This document shows, in pieces, positions 16,298 through 24,394 of a stretch of DNA of 46,466 bases (the stretch's first letter is position 1; every line of letters begins with the position of its first letter). The notes under the pieces were generated by a model. That model was not told the origin of the DNA, searched no databases, and saw only the letters and a list, made by a program, of their open reading frames with translations. Both the position numbers and the translations under genes were made by a program. The stretch lies in the NCBI GenBank assembly GCA_902790015.1, contig CADAQF010000016.1, forward strand, positions 1 to 46,466, given 5' to 3'. Source of the stretch: an uncultured Eubacteriales bacterium. Lineage in GTDB: Bacteria > Bacillota > Clostridia > Christensenellales > Aristaeellaceae.

Positions 16298-17158
16298 ATG
16301 ATCGTCGATTTTCACACCCACACTTTTCCGGACAGCATCGCCGCCCGGGCCGTCGGCCATCTGGCGGAAAACAGCCACACCCTGCCCTTTCTGGACGGCA
16401 CAGCCGGAGCGCTTGCCGAAAGCAGGCGGGCCGCCGGCATCGACCGCTGCGTCGTGCTGCCCGTGGCCACGTCCGCCCGGCAGGTGCCGCATATCAACGA
16501 CGCCGCCATCCGCATGAATGAAACGGCGGAGGATACGGGGCTTTATTCCCTGGGCGCCATGCACCCGGACTTTCCCGACTGGCGGGAGGAATTGAAGCGC
16601 CTGCAGAAAGCCCGCGTCCGGGGCATCAAGCTGCACCCGCCCTATCAGGGCGTGCCCTTTGACGACAAGCGGTACGTCCGCATCCTCTCCCTGGCCGGGG
16701 AGCTGGGCCTTTTCACGGTGATCCACGCCGGGTTGGACGTCGGTCTGCCCGGAAACGACAGCGCCGTGCCCCGCAGGATCGCGAACGCCCTCCGCGCCGC
16801 AGGCCCGGTCACGCTGGTCTGCGCGCACATGGGCGGCTGGCGCCGCTGGGAAGAGGCAAAGACGCTGCTGCCGCCTTTGGGCGTTTATATCGACACGGCC
16901 TTTTCCTTTGGCCGCATCACGCCCCTGGGAGATGACCACCCCTGGCGGGAGGAGGAACTTCAGATGCTGGACGACGCCCGCATGGCGGAGATGATCCGCG
17001 CCTTCGGCCCCCGCCGCGTCCTGTTCGGCACGGATTCCCCCTGGATGGACCAGGCCGAACAGATACGCCGCCTGCAGGCGCTGCCTCTTTCGGACATGGA
17101 AAAAGCCGCCGTTTCCGGCGGCAACGCAGCCCGGCTGATGGGCTGGGAAAGCATATAG
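16298..17158 (+). CDS. Amidohydrolase family (TIM-barrel) metal-dependent hydrolase
   Basis: The 286-residue product belongs to the Amidohydro_2 group. The metal motif is HTHTFPD at residues 6-12. IKLHPPY near 109, the metal-site His in VIHAGLD near 150, CAHMGGW near 177 and the catalytic Asp in LFGTDSPW near 247 follow in the expected order. Relatives are decarboxylases and hydrolases such as aminocarboxymuconate-semialdehyde decarboxylase-like enzymes, so the reaction is not certain. It is cytosolic and may share a transcript with the upstream SDR. The 134 bases after it contain only weak inverted repeats. Confidence 0.88.
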   Translation: MIVDFHTHTFPDSIAARAVGHLAENSHTLPFLDGTAGALAESRRAAGIDRCVVLPVATSARQVPHINDAAIRMNETAEDTGLYSLGAMHPDFPDWREELKRLQKARVRGIKLHPPYQGVPFDDKRYVRILSLAGELGLFTVIHAGLDVGLPGNDSAVPRRIANALRAAGPVTLVCAHMGGWRRWEEAKTLLPPLGVYIDTAFSFGRITPLGDDHPWREEELQMLDDARMAEMIRAFGPRRVLFGTDSPWMDQAEQIRRLQALPLSDMEKAAVSGGNAARLMGWESI

Positions 17159-17292
17159 CCATTCACGCCCGTCTGACAGGGCGGCATACCGCTGCTGATG
17201 CGGAGTCAGCCCTGTCCTGCCCGGTGAAAACGCATTATTGAAAAACCAGGGACGATGCCCTTTTTATACGCATCGGGCTGCCAGACATCTGT

Positions 17293-18606
17293 TTATTCCT
17301 CACTGTGCGCCTTGGCTTTCTCCTCCTGATGGGGCTTATGCTCGCGGGACCTGGTTTCCTCGGTTTCCTTGGGCTTAACGTTGACACGGACGTAGGAAAC
17401 GCGGTGACCGTCGGTCTCGGTGACGGTGATGTTCAGGTTTTCAAAACGGAAATGGTCTCCCTTCACGGGGATCTTGTCCAATTGCTCGGTCACCCAGCCG
17501 CCGACGGATACGCTGTCGGCCTCCTCGTTGGCCAGATCGAACTTCTGGCAGAAATCCTCGAAATTGGCCGAGCCGTCCACCAGCCAGGCAGTGTCGGACA
17601 GGCGGCGGAAATCCTCCTCCACTTCGTCGTGCTCGTCCCAGATCTCGCCTACCAGCTCCTCCAGGATGTCCTCCATGGTGACTATGCCCAGGGTGCCGCC
17701 GTATTCGTCCAGTACGACGGCGATGTGGGTCTTTTTCGCCTGCAAAAGCTTCAGCAGGTCGTCCAGCTTTTCGGACGGGTGGGTGAAAAGCACGGGACTC
17801 ATCAGGTCGCGCAGGGGCTTTTTGGTCAGCTGACCGTCCTCGTAAAGGTCCTTTTGATGGACCACGCCGATGATGTTGTCGATCGTTTCCTCGTACACGG
17901 GCAAACGGGAAAAGCCGGTCTTTGAAAACAGGCGGGCCACCTCTTCGGTGGGCTCGTCTACGGACACCGCCTCGACGTCCACCCGGTGGGTCAGGATATC
18001 CTCCGCCTTCATGTCGCCAAATTCGATGGCGTTGCGGAGCAGGTTCACTTCGCCGTCATCGATGGCGCCTTCCTCCTGCACCTCGTCCACCAGCATCAGC
18101 AGCTCCTCCTGGGACATTTTGTCGTCCTTTTCGCCGGGGAAGAGGCGCGAAACCAGCTTCTGCCACTGGCCGAAGAGGAAGTTGAGGGGCGCGAATACCG
18201 TCATCAGGACCCTGAGCACCGGAGCGGAAAACATGGCAAAGCGCTCCGGATAGTCCTTGGCGATGGTCTTGGGGGTGATCTCGCCGAAAACCAGCACGAC
18301 CACGGTGACGACTGCGGTGGCGACCGATGTGCCCGAGCCGCCCACCAGCCGGATAAAAAAGACGGTGGCCAGCGCGGTCAGAAGGATATTGACCAGGTTG
18401 TTGCCGATCAGCACGGTGGAAATCAGCTTGTCAAAGTCCTCCGAAAGACGGACCGCCAGCTCCGCCCTTTTGTTGCCATGCTCGGCCAGGGTTTTCATGC
18501 GGGTCTTGTTCATGGTGGAAAAGGCTGTTTCCGACGCCGAAAAATAGGCGGAAAAAACAACGCACAGCACCATCCAGATGATTTTTCTGATGGAATCCAT
18601 ATCCAT
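17293..18606 (-). CDS. CorC/HlyC-type transporter (CNNM domain plus CBS pair)
   Basis: The 437-residue product has the full family layout. An N-terminal CNNM/DUF21 membrane domain with about four segments ([13 protein letters not shown] near residue 21) comes first. A CBS pair follows at roughly 205-325, including [29 protein letters not shown] sequence. The CorC_HlyC domain is at about 345-420, then a charged tail (residues 420-437). Relatives move Mg2+ or protect against cations. The older name hemolysin is misleading. AAAGGAG lies 13 bases before the ATG. The leader has a strong promoter, an internal terminator and a possible leader peptide, suggesting attenuation. Confidence 0.93.
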   Translation of the reverse strand: MDMDSIRKIIWMVLCVVFSAYFSASETAFSTMNKTRMKTLAEHGNKRAELAVRLSEDFDKLISTVLIGNNLVNILLTALATVFFIRLVGGSGTSVATAVVTVVVLVFGEITPKTIAKDYPERFAMFSAPVLRVLMTVFAPLNFLFGQWQKLVSRLFPGEKDDKMSQEELLMLVDEVQEEGAIDDGEVNLLRNAIEFGDMKAEDILTHRVDVEAVSVDEPTEEVARLFSKTGFSRLPVYEETIDNIIGVVHQKDLYEDGQLTKKPLRDLMSPVLFTHPSEKLDDLLKLLQAKKTHIAVVLDEYGGTLGIVTMEDILEELVGEIWDEHDEVEEDFRRLSDTAWLVDGSANFEDFCQKFDLANEEADSVSVGGWVTEQLDKIPVKGDHFRFENLNITVTETDGHRVSYVRVNVKPKETEETRSREHKPHQEEKAKAHSEE

Positions 18607-18683
18607 TCAGGTACTCAGACTCCTTTAAAGCGTTCGTTTGTCCGCCGGTCACGCGATACGCCCGGCGGAAAAAAATACAAAAA

Positions 18684-18714
18684 GGCATATCCATCCCCTG
18701 GGGAAGGATATACC
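18684..18714 (-). terminator. Attenuator-like terminator in the CorC/HlyC leader
   Basis: The stretch is an imperfect 31-base palindrome: 15-base arms around one T, with two mismatched pairs. On the minus strand it is followed by TTTTTGTATTTTTTT. It lies between the promoter at 18843-18871 and the transporter gene, so it would stop transcription about 110 bases before the start codon unless relieved. Confidence 0.7.
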
Positions 18715-18773
18715 TATGGCTGTTTTCGTATATGTTCACAGTTGCTTTGACTGTCGTCGCTGCCGCTGTCCAT
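18714..18773 (-). other. Possible 19-residue leader peptide ORF
   Basis: On the minus strand an ATG at 18773 opens a frame of 19 codons, polar and rich in Ser/Asp/Gln, ending in TAG at 18716-18714. GGGAGG lies 13 bases upstream, which is long for a ribosome site. The stop codon touches the base of the terminator hairpin at 18684-18714, the position expected if ribosome progress controls that hairpin. The rest of the 18607-18951 gap is explained by the promoter and terminator entries. Confidence 0.25.
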
Positions 18774-18842
18774 GATTCGCGCAATGCCTCCCGGCTGAAA
18801 AAAGCCTTCATAAAAGCAAACAGGATACCAGAAACAAAAGAT

Positions 18843-18871
18843 ATTTTATCATATATCCGCCTGTCCGTCAA
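18843..18871 (-). promoter_or_regulatory. Sigma-A promoter of the CorC/HlyC leader
   Basis: On the minus strand TTGACG (18866-18871) is 17 bases from TAAAAT (18843-18848). It is divergent from the tRNA promoter. Confidence 0.75.
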
Positions 18872-18893
18872 TCAGAAACTTTCAAAAAAGGGG

Positions 18894-18922
18894 TTGACAA
18901 AAACGGCCGATTGTAGTATTAT
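18894..18922 (+). promoter_or_regulatory. Sigma-A promoter of the tRNA pair
   Basis: A perfect TTGACA (18894-18899) is 17 bases from TATTAT (18917-18922), 30 bases before the first tRNA. Confidence 0.85.
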
Positions 18923-18951
18923 CTTTTTTGCGCAGGAGATGCGCTTCACGA

Positions 18952-19028
<77 letters not shown>

Positions 19029-19032
19029 CTTT

Positions 19033-19108
19033 GGCTCCGTAGCTCAGTGGCTAGAGCACTCGGTTCATACCCGGGGTGTCAGTGGTTCAAATCCACTCGG
19101 AGCCACCA
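19033..19108 (+). tRNA. Elongator tRNA-Met (CAT)
   Basis: The 76-base gene has a fully paired acceptor (GGCTCCG/CGGAGCC), encoded CCA and anticodon loop TTCATAC. Full acceptor pairing rules out an initiator. The loop and stem (CTCGG/CCGGG) fit elongator Met rather than the lysidine-modified tRNA-Ile with the same anticodon, though the latter cannot be fully excluded. It is 4 bases from the initiator gene. Confidence 0.92.
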
Positions 19109-19112
19109 TTTT

Positions 19113-19140
19113 CCTTCTCCGTTTTCGGGAAGGTTTTTTT
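19113..19140 (+). terminator. Terminator of the tRNA operon
   Basis: CCTTCTCCG (19113-19121) pairs with CGGGAAGG (19126-19133) with one bulged T and a TTTT loop, followed by seven T. Confidence 0.85.
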
Positions 19141-19149
19141 ATTGTCTTT

Positions 19150-19189
19150 AAACCACCGGCCGGCAGGAAACCCTGCCGGCCGATGGTTT
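19150..19189. terminator. Very strong hairpin after the tRNA terminator
   Basis: An 11-bp G/C stem pairs 19157-19167 with 19072 plus 100, that is 19172-19182, and is extended by AAACCA/TGGTTT across one C/A mismatch. Short T-rich tails exist on both strands, so it can act as a back-up terminator in either direction. Confidence 0.6.
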
Positions 19190-19215
19190 TATTGTTGTTT
19201 AGGGAAACGCTGATT

Positions 19216-19304
19216 AAAGCCTTCCCCTTGAGGGGAAGGTGGACCGGCAGAACCAACAACGTCAGTGAATTCAACTGTTTTTGCCGGGACGGATGAGGTG
19301 CCGC
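19216..19304 (+). repeat. Interspersed repeat family A, copy 1
   Basis: The element starts with AAAGCCTTCCCC, an inverted repeat with GGGGAAGGTGG. It has a second stem CCGGCA/TGCCGG and ends in GGATGAGGTG. A related copy lies at 31333-31421 with the same order of parts and compensatory changes in the second stem. It sits in the 255-base gap between the tRNAs and queT, downstream of both. Confidence 0.75.
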
Positions 19305-19363
19305 AGTCTGTTTTTGCTCATGAAATCAGCGATTCCTTACCCTTTGTCTTTTATCTACGCGGT

Positions 19364-19852
19364 TCACTTTCCGTTCTCCAGGATACCGGTCTTATCCAGT
19401 CCCTTGGCCAGCGGGATGCCCAGCGCGTAGCAGATCACGGCTTCCCCGCCCGCCACGGACAGCATCAGCACATACAGCGGCGCGTCCATCTGATAGGCAT
19501 ACCTGAGCAGCAGCCCTACGATGAGACCGTTGAAAATGGCCGGCCACACCGCGGCGACAAATAAATTCTTCCGCGTGGTCCAGGTCGCGATGGCCGCCAG
19601 CAGCGTCGCCAGGCTGCCGAAAACGACATCCAGCACGACCGCGCCGTGCAGAACGTTGGCCAGCACGCAGCCCACCGTGAGCCCCGGAATGGCGGCCGGG
19701 GTGAGCGCCGCCAGCAGCGTCAGCGCCTCCGAGATGCGGAATTCCACCGTTCCCGCCGCCGTCACCGGCAGTATCAGCGTAAGGACCGCGTACAGCGCGG
19801 CGATCACGGCGCCCTGTACCAGCAAACGAACCTGTCTGTCTGACTCTGTCAT
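19364..19852 (-). CDS. queT: Queuosine precursor ECF transporter S component QueT
   Basis: The 162-residue product matches the QueT (COG4708) substrate-binding membrane subunit of ECF transporters. It has about five or six membrane segments, the motif VEFRISEALTLLAALTPAAIPGL near residues 36-58 and LDVVFGSLATLLAA near 74-87. It needs a shared ECF energising module (two ATPases plus EcfT), not encoded here. It follows thiT by 40 bases on the same strand, so it probably shares the TPP-controlled transcript, an unusual pairing because its substrate is a deazaguanine. No preQ1 aptamer is seen directly upstream. Confidence 0.9.
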   Translation of the reverse strand: MTESDRQVRLLVQGAVIAALYAVLTLILPVTAAGTVEFRISEALTLLAALTPAAIPGLTVGCVLANVLHGAVVLDVVFGSLATLLAAIATWTTRKNLFVAAVWPAIFNGLIVGLLLRYAYQMDAPLYVLMLSVAGGEAVICYALGIPLAKGLDKTGILENGK

Positions 19853-19892
19853 GAATTATTTCTCCCGTCGTATCCCGTTTTATTCCTTGCGC

Positions 19893-20747
19893 TTATCTTT
19901 TTCCTTTTTTGGCCTGTTGTTCCATCATCCTCAGCAGCCGGTTCCCGGTCAGTCCCGCGACCGCCATGCAGATCGCCAGCTCCGGCACCAGATAGGCCCC
20001 GTTATAGATGACGCTGTACACAAACGGCGCCTGCCCCTCCACCGGATAGGCGGCCACCCACATCAGACCCGCTATGACGGCGGAAGCAGCCCTCCCCAGC
20101 ACAGCTATGCCCATGGCGGGCAGCAGGCTGTAGCGCCCGGAATCCCTGGCGACAAAGAAGGCGAGCACGGCAAGTGCTGCCAGCAGTACGGCGTACAGCA
20201 GCCAGTTTTGCTGATAGCTGATCATCATCAGTATCAGCAGCGCGGCGGACAGCCCGATGGTCAGCCAGACCTGCCAGGTCTTTTTGGTATACCGGTACAG
20301 GCCGGCCAGGCCCAGCGCCGCAAAGGCGATCAGGTAATCAAAGATGACCTGCCAGACAGACAGGAAGTCCCCTCCCTGCAGGTACTGCAGCACGCCGTAC
20401 ACCAGGCCCGCCGCCACGCCGGGCCCAAAGCCGAAGGCCGCGGCGAAGAGCATCAGGGGCAGCATGCTGGCCGGGGTGATGGAACCGCCCTGCGGCATGC
20501 GGAACACCCGGATATAGCTCAGCACAAAGCTCAGCGCGATGGCGACAGCCCCATAGGCCACCGTCTGGGCGGTCCACGCCTTCCTGTCGCGGCAGATCAC
20601 GAACAAAATGACCGCCAGGGCTACCAGACCGACGATCATTCCCCAGAAGCGGACATCCGCGTTTATCAGTTTTTTCAACAGGGTGTCCTTCACATAACTC
20701 GTTTTTTCAATTTCTTCAGCCAGCGCAGTTGAAAACAGAAAATCCAT
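19893..20747 (-). CDS. thiT: Thiamine ECF transporter S component ThiT, enlarged
   Basis: ThiT marks are clear: RMPQGGSITPASMLPLMLFA near residues 85-105 and the late PVEGQAPFVYSVIYNGAYLVPE region near 240-261. They imply a thiamine-binding membrane subunit that works with an ECF module. The protein is 284 residues, against roughly 190 in well-known ThiT. There is an extra N-terminal membrane segment, and about 70 more hydrophobic residues near 150-220. Where ThiT proteins usually carry a ligand-binding His before the isoleucine-glycine-tryptophan stretch, this one reads SAVIAGLMW. A TPP riboswitch and terminator precede the gene, and GGAGG lies just before the ATG. Confidence 0.9.
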   Translation of the reverse strand: MDFLFSTALAEEIEKTSYVKDTLLKKLINADVRFWGMIVGLVALAVILFVICRDRKAWTAQTVAYGAVAIALSFVLSYIRVFRMPQGGSITPASMLPLMLFAAAFGFGPGVAAGLVYGVLQYLQGGDFLSVWQVIFDYLIAFAALGLAGLYRYTKKTWQVWLTIGLSAALLILMMISYQQNWLLYAVLLAALAVLAFFVARDSGRYSLLPAMGIAVLGRAASAVIAGLMWVAAYPVEGQAPFVYSVIYNGAYLVPELAICMAVAGLTGNRLLRMMEQQAKKGKR

Positions 20748-20777
20748 AAAAACGCCTCCATGCTTTTTGATTCAATC

Positions 20778-20801
20778 AAAAACCCCCGCGTGGCGCAGGG
20801 G
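20778..20801 (-). terminator. Terminator of the TPP riboswitch
   Basis: On the minus strand CCCCTGCG (20794-20801) pairs with CGCGGGGG (20783-20790) with one T-G pair and loop CCA, followed by TTTTT (20778-20782). It lies between the aptamer and thiT, as expected for transcriptional control. Confidence 0.85.
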
Positions 20802-20829
20802 AGCAAAGGCATTTCAAAAAGAAATGTTT

Positions 20830-20917
20830 CCGCTTCCCTACGGTAGGATGATCTACACAGGTTCCAAGGGTCAGGCCGCGGCCTTCTCAGCGTCCTTAAG
20901 GGACGCACCCCCAGCGG
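20830..20917 (-). promoter_or_regulatory. TPP riboswitch (THI box)
   Basis: Read on the minus strand, the stretch has all the conserved TPP aptamer blocks in order: GGGGGTGCG, CTGAGAAGG, ACCCTTGGAACCTG and GTAGGGAAGCGG. The closing P1 stem pairs CCGCT (20913-20917) with AGCGG (20830-20834). A terminator follows at 20778-20801. Binding of thiamine pyrophosphate should switch off thiT and probably queT. Confidence 0.96.
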
Positions 20918-20938
20918 GCTTTTCGGTTGTCAGGTGTC

Positions 20939-20966
20939 ATTATAGCAAAATCCCCCGATTTGTCAA
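20939..20966 (-). promoter_or_regulatory. Sigma-A promoter of the thiT leader
   Basis: On the minus strand TTGACA (20961-20966) and TATAAT (20939-20944) are exact matches with a 16-base spacer ending in TGC. Confidence 0.88.
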
Positions 20967-21001
20967 GCGGGCAGTTTTACATTCTCCTCTTTCCGGCGGG
21001 A

Positions 21002-21030
21002 TTGTATTTTTGCTTCGTTTATGGTATTAT
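21002..21030 (+). promoter_or_regulatory. Sigma-A promoter of mtnN
   Basis: TTGTAT (21002-21007) is 17 bases from TATTAT (21025-21030), 36 bases before the mtnN start. Confidence 0.7.
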
Positions 21031-21065
21031 TTTCCCGTTCGAATTGTATCGCGGGAGGGAAACAC

Positions 21066-21755
21066 ATGCTGCTTGGGATCATCGGCGCCATGGAAAGCGA
21101 GGTTAGTGCCCTGCGGGTCCAAATGGAAGGCCCCAGGGAAACCGTGCTGGCCGGCATCAGCTACTGGGAAGGGACGCTGATGGGCGTGCCCGCCGTGCTG
21201 GCCCGCTGCGGCATCGGCAAGGTCCACGCGGCCATGTGCGCGCTGGGCATGGCTGAACGCTTTCATCCGGACGCCATGCTCAATATCGGCGTGGCCGGCG
21301 CGCTTTTGCCCGAATTGTCGGTGGGAGATGTCGTGATAGCCTCCGGCGCGGTGCAGCATGATTCCGATACCTCCGCCCTGGGCGATCCCGTCGGGCTCGT
21401 CTCCGGCCTGCCCGGCGTCATCATCCCCTGCGACGAACGTCTGTCCCTGAAGCTTAAAGCAAGCGCTGAAAAAGCCGGGCTCCGGGCCGTCAGCGCCGTC
21501 ATCGCCACAGGGGACCAGTTCATCGCTTCCCTCGAAAAAAAGGAATGGATCGCCTCCGCCTTCGGCGCCGGCGCGTGCGACATGGAGGGCGGCGCCGTCG
21601 CCCAGGTCTGCCTGGAAGAAGGCATCCCCTACGCCGCCTACCGCGCCATATCCGATACCCTTATGGGCAACGGCCTTGAATACGCGCAGAACGTGCATGT
21701 TGCCGCAGACGCCGGCGCGCGCCTGCTGCGCGCCTTTTTACCGGATCTTGACTGA
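21066..21755 (+). CDS. mtnN: 5'-methylthioadenosine/S-adenosylhomocysteine nucleosidase
   Basis: The 229-residue product is a purine nucleosidase that splits adenine from MTA, SAH and 5'-deoxyadenosine, clearing inhibitory by-products of SAM use. Key marks are the start GIIGAMESE holding the catalytic Glu near residue 12, NIGVAGAL near 75, DMEGGAVAQV near 172 and the catalytic Asp in ISDT near 198. In the third motif the usual MEGAA reads MEGGA, a conservative change. I chose the ATG at 21066, with GGGAGGGA a few bases upstream, instead of an earlier one at 21021. The dCMP deaminase gene follows after 15 bases. Confidence 0.95.
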   Translation: MLLGIIGAMESEVSALRVQMEGPRETVLAGISYWEGTLMGVPAVLARCGIGKVHAAMCALGMAERFHPDAMLNIGVAGALLPELSVGDVVIASGAVQHDSDTSALGDPVGLVSGLPGVIIPCDERLSLKLKASAEKAGLRAVSAVIATGDQFIASLEKKEWIASAFGAGACDMEGGAVAQVCLEEGIPYAAYRAISDTLMGNGLEYAQNVHVAADAGARLLRAFLPDLD

Positions 21756-21770
21756 CAGGGAGGTCACGAC

Positions 21771-22238
21771 ATGGGCTTTGACAAATGGGATTACCGTTTC
21801 ATGGAAATGTCGCACGTCATCGCAGGCTGGACCAGCTGCTTTGCGCCCGGCCGGGCCATCGGCGCGGTCATCGTCAAGGACAAGCGCATCATGACCACCG
21901 GCTACAACGGCGCTCCCCAGGGCATGAAGACCTGCCGGGAAAAGGGCGAATGCCTCCGCCGCAAGCTGGGCATCCCCTCAGGCACCCGGGCCGAGGTCTG
22001 CTACGCCATCCACGCCGAGCAGAACGCCATCATCCAGGCCGCCAAGCTGGGCATCTCCATCGACGGGGCGACGCTGTACTGCACCCATCAGCCCTGCTCG
22101 GTCTGCGCCAAGATGATCGTGAACGCCGGTATCAAAAGGGTGGTCTACGAGCAGGGCTACCCGGACAGCTTTTCCCTTGAAATATTCGAAGAGACCGGCG
22201 TTCAGCTTGAAAAAATGGAACCGAGGGAGGAACCCTGA
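21771..22238 (+). CDS. Deoxycytidylate (dCMP) deaminase
   Basis: The 155-residue product is a zinc deaminase with HAEQNAI near residue 82 (zinc His and catalytic Glu) and PCSVCAKMI near 107 (two zinc Cys). A second Cys-rich stretch, TCREKGEC near 58, is typical of the dCMP deaminase/ComEB branch and may bind another metal. The enzyme turns dCMP into dUMP for thymidylate synthesis. The name comEB is used for close relatives near competence genes, but no comEA or comEC is here. It overlaps the LCP gene start by one base (TGATG), so translation is coupled. Confidence 0.93.
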   Translation: MGFDKWDYRFMEMSHVIAGWTSCFAPGRAIGAVIVKDKRIMTTGYNGAPQGMKTCREKGECLRRKLGIPSGTRAEVCYAIHAEQNAIIQAAKLGISIDGATLYCTHQPCSVCAKMIVNAGIKRVVYEQGYPDSFSLEIFEETGVQLEKMEPREEP

Positions 22239-23650
22239 TGAAACGTCTTCTGTCTGCGCTCATGGTCCTGTGCGTGCTGGCCGGCTGCGCGTCCGCGTCT
22301 GCCATCGCCACGCCCAGGGCAATTCCCGTGCTGAGTCCTGAGGAAATACCGGACACGCCCCACGGCATCCACAACTATCTTTTGCTCTGCGTGGACTCCT
22401 GGGCCGGCAACCCGGACAATCTGGGCAACACCGACGGCATGATCCTGGTCACGGCGGACGAAGACATGGGCAAGATCTCCCTGACCAGCTTCATCCGCGA
22501 CCTTTTGGTTAAAAACCCCGAAAAATCGGGCTTCAACCGCCTGAGCCGGTATGTGATCAACAACGGCGGCAACAAGGCCGCCGTCGAAAAGCTGGTGGGC
22601 ATCTATGAGTCCCATTTCGGCCTTCATATCGACCACTATATCGTGGTGGACTGGACGATGATCCAGAACATCATCGACGCCGCCGGCGGGGTGGATATCA
22701 CCATCACCGACGGCGAGGCCACGCGCCTGCGCTCCAAAACGGCCTATACCGCCTCCTGGACGGAGCCGGTGCTGCCCTCAAAGAACGGCGGCGGCACCTA
22801 CCACTTCAAGGGCCACGCGGCGGTCATCTTCATGCGCATCCGCTCCAGCACCGTCGTAAACGGCGAAGCCAACGATTTCCGCCGCACCTCCCGCGCCAGG
22901 CAGGTGCTCTCCTCTCTGGCCTCCTCCCTTCGGGACATCACGTATGACCGGGCGCTGGAGCTGCTGGACGCGGTAGTCGAAAACACTTTGGTCACGGATA
23001 TGTCCGCGGCCGACCTGTTCGAGGCGCTTCAGATCGCCTACGATCTTAAAGGCGCGCCCATCGACGAAATGCGCATCCCCATCCAGGGGACGTTCGAGGA
23101 GATCGACTACGGCGGCTCCGCCCAGCAGATCGATTACCCCAAAAACCGCGAAGCCCTGCACGCCTTCCTGTACGGCACCTTCATCGTGCGCGACGACGGG
23201 GAGCCCGAGCTGGGCGAAACCGCCCCGGAGGACGGTGAGCTCCCTGAGGACGCGCAGGCCGAGTCCCTGCACGACCTGTATGAAGTGCCCGAAGACGGCA
23301 GCGCGTTTGCCGGCTTCCTGAGCGCCTTCAACGCCTTCGCCCTGCGCGCTGCGCAGACCGACTATTCAGAGGCCGACGGTCTTACGCCCGAATTCAGCGC
23401 CCTGATGGAACAGTACCGTCTCTTCCTCGCGGAATACGATCAGTTCACGCGGGAGCTTGAAACTTCCAAAACGCCCCTTCTGATGATGTCCAGGCAAAAG
23501 GAAATGGACGAACGCTACGCCCTGGCCGGCCAGGCGATGGACCGGCTGGATCAGATGGACCTGTGCCCCGCTGACGAGGCGTTCTATCTGGAAACGCTGG
23601 AAAGCATACTGGATAACGCGGCAGCCGTTCCAGCTTACGGCGAGGACTGA
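22238..23650 (+). CDS. LytR-CpsA-Psr (LCP) family protein, probable lipoprotein
   Basis: The 470-residue product begins with a lipoprotein signal (LAGC near residue 18). The LCP domain follows at about 45-270, with Asp in NTDGMILV, Arg in SFIRDLLV and the HIDHYIVVDW stretch. LCP enzymes attach wall teichoic acids, capsules or other polymers to peptidoglycan from lipid carriers. Most LCP proteins have an N-terminal membrane helix, so a lipobox is a less usual anchor. The C-terminal 200 residues are acidic and helical with no known domain. The next gene is lgt, which would lipidate this very type of signal. Confidence 0.9.
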   Translation: MKRLLSALMVLCVLAGCASASAIATPRAIPVLSPEEIPDTPHGIHNYLLLCVDSWAGNPDNLGNTDGMILVTADEDMGKISLTSFIRDLLVKNPEKSGFNRLSRYVINNGGNKAAVEKLVGIYESHFGLHIDHYIVVDWTMIQNIIDAAGGVDITITDGEATRLRSKTAYTASWTEPVLPSKNGGGTYHFKGHAAVIFMRIRSSTVVNGEANDFRRTSRARQVLSSLASSLRDITYDRALELLDAVVENTLVTDMSAADLFEALQIAYDLKGAPIDEMRIPIQGTFEEIDYGGSAQQIDYPKNREALHAFLYGTFIVRDDGEPELGETAPEDGELPEDAQAESLHDLYEVPEDGSAFAGFLSAFNAFALRAAQTDYSEADGLTPEFSALMEQYRLFLAEYDQFTRELETSKTPLLMMSRQKEMDERYALAGQAMDRLDQMDLCPADEAFYLETLESILDNAAAVPAYGED

Positions 23651-23653
23651 CCG

Positions 23654-24394
23654 ATGCCTCCCGCTTTCTTTGAGCATCTGCCCATGTACGGGCTTCTGAT
23701 CGCCCTGGCCATACTGGTCGGCGTCTGGCTCTGCGGCAAAAATACGGCCCGGCTCTCCCTCCCCCGGGACGCCGGACTGGACGTGGCCCTGTGGGGCGTG
23801 CCTTGCGCGCTGATCGGGGCCAGGCTTTACTACGTCGTCTTTCGCTGGGCGGATTACGCTTCTGATCCGCTCAGCATTTTGCGTGTGTGGGAAGGCGGCC
23901 TGGCCATCTACGGCGGAGTCATCGGCGGGCTGATCGGCGTTTTTCTGCTCAGCCGCCGGCGGAAGGTGCCCTTTTGGGCGCTGGTGGATATGACCATTCC
24001 CTCCCTGCTGCTCGGCCAGGCTATCGGCCGGTGGGGCAATTTTTTCAATCAGGAGGCCTACGGCAACCCCGTGTCCGATCCCCGGCTGCAGTTTTTCCCC
24101 TACGCCGTGCTCACGCAGGGGCAGTGGTATCAGGCGACCTTCTTCTATGAATCCATGTGGGACCTGGCCGGGTTCTTCATCCTCTGGTTCACCCGCAAAA
24201 AATGGCGGCTGGGCGACGGTCTGCCGGCCTATATGATCGTCTACGGCCTGGGCCGCGTGTGGATAGAGGGCCTGAGGAGCGACAGCCTGTATATCCCCGG
24301 CACCGCCGTCCGCGTGTCCCAGGTGCTGAGCGGGCTGATGGTCCTGGCCGGCGCTCTCTGGTTCCTCTTGAGAAAAAGGAGGGCCCGCGCATGA
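23654..24394 (+). CDS. lgt: Prolipoprotein diacylglyceryl transferase
   Basis: The 246-residue membrane enzyme moves diacylglycerol from phosphatidylglycerol to the lipobox Cys of prolipoproteins. The Lgt signature GRWGNFFNQEAYG lies at about residues 122-134. The AIYGGVIGG segment near 83 and the late GLGRVWIEGLRSDSL stretch hold conserved Arg and Glu residues. About seven membrane segments are visible. It starts 3 bases after the LCP gene and overlaps the next gene by 4 bases, so it sits in the middle of a tightly packed unit running from mtnN to trmO. Confidence 0.96.
   Translation: MPPAFFEHLPMYGLLIALAILVGVWLCGKNTARLSLPRDAGLDVALWGVPCALIGARLYYVVFRWADYASDPLSILRVWEGGLAIYGGVIGGLIGVFLLSRRRKVPFWALVDMTIPSLLLGQAIGRWGNFFNQEAYGNPVSDPRLQFFPYAVLTQGQWYQATFFYESMWDLAGFFILWFTRKKWRLGDGLPAYMIVYGLGRVWIEGLRSDSLYIPGTAVRVSQVLSGLMVLAGALWFLLRKRRARA

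Noticed and set aside
18431..18871. 146-codon minus-strand frame covering the CorC leader
   Set aside because: It runs out of frame far into the transporter gene, contains the terminator hairpin and has no ribosome site at its start codons.
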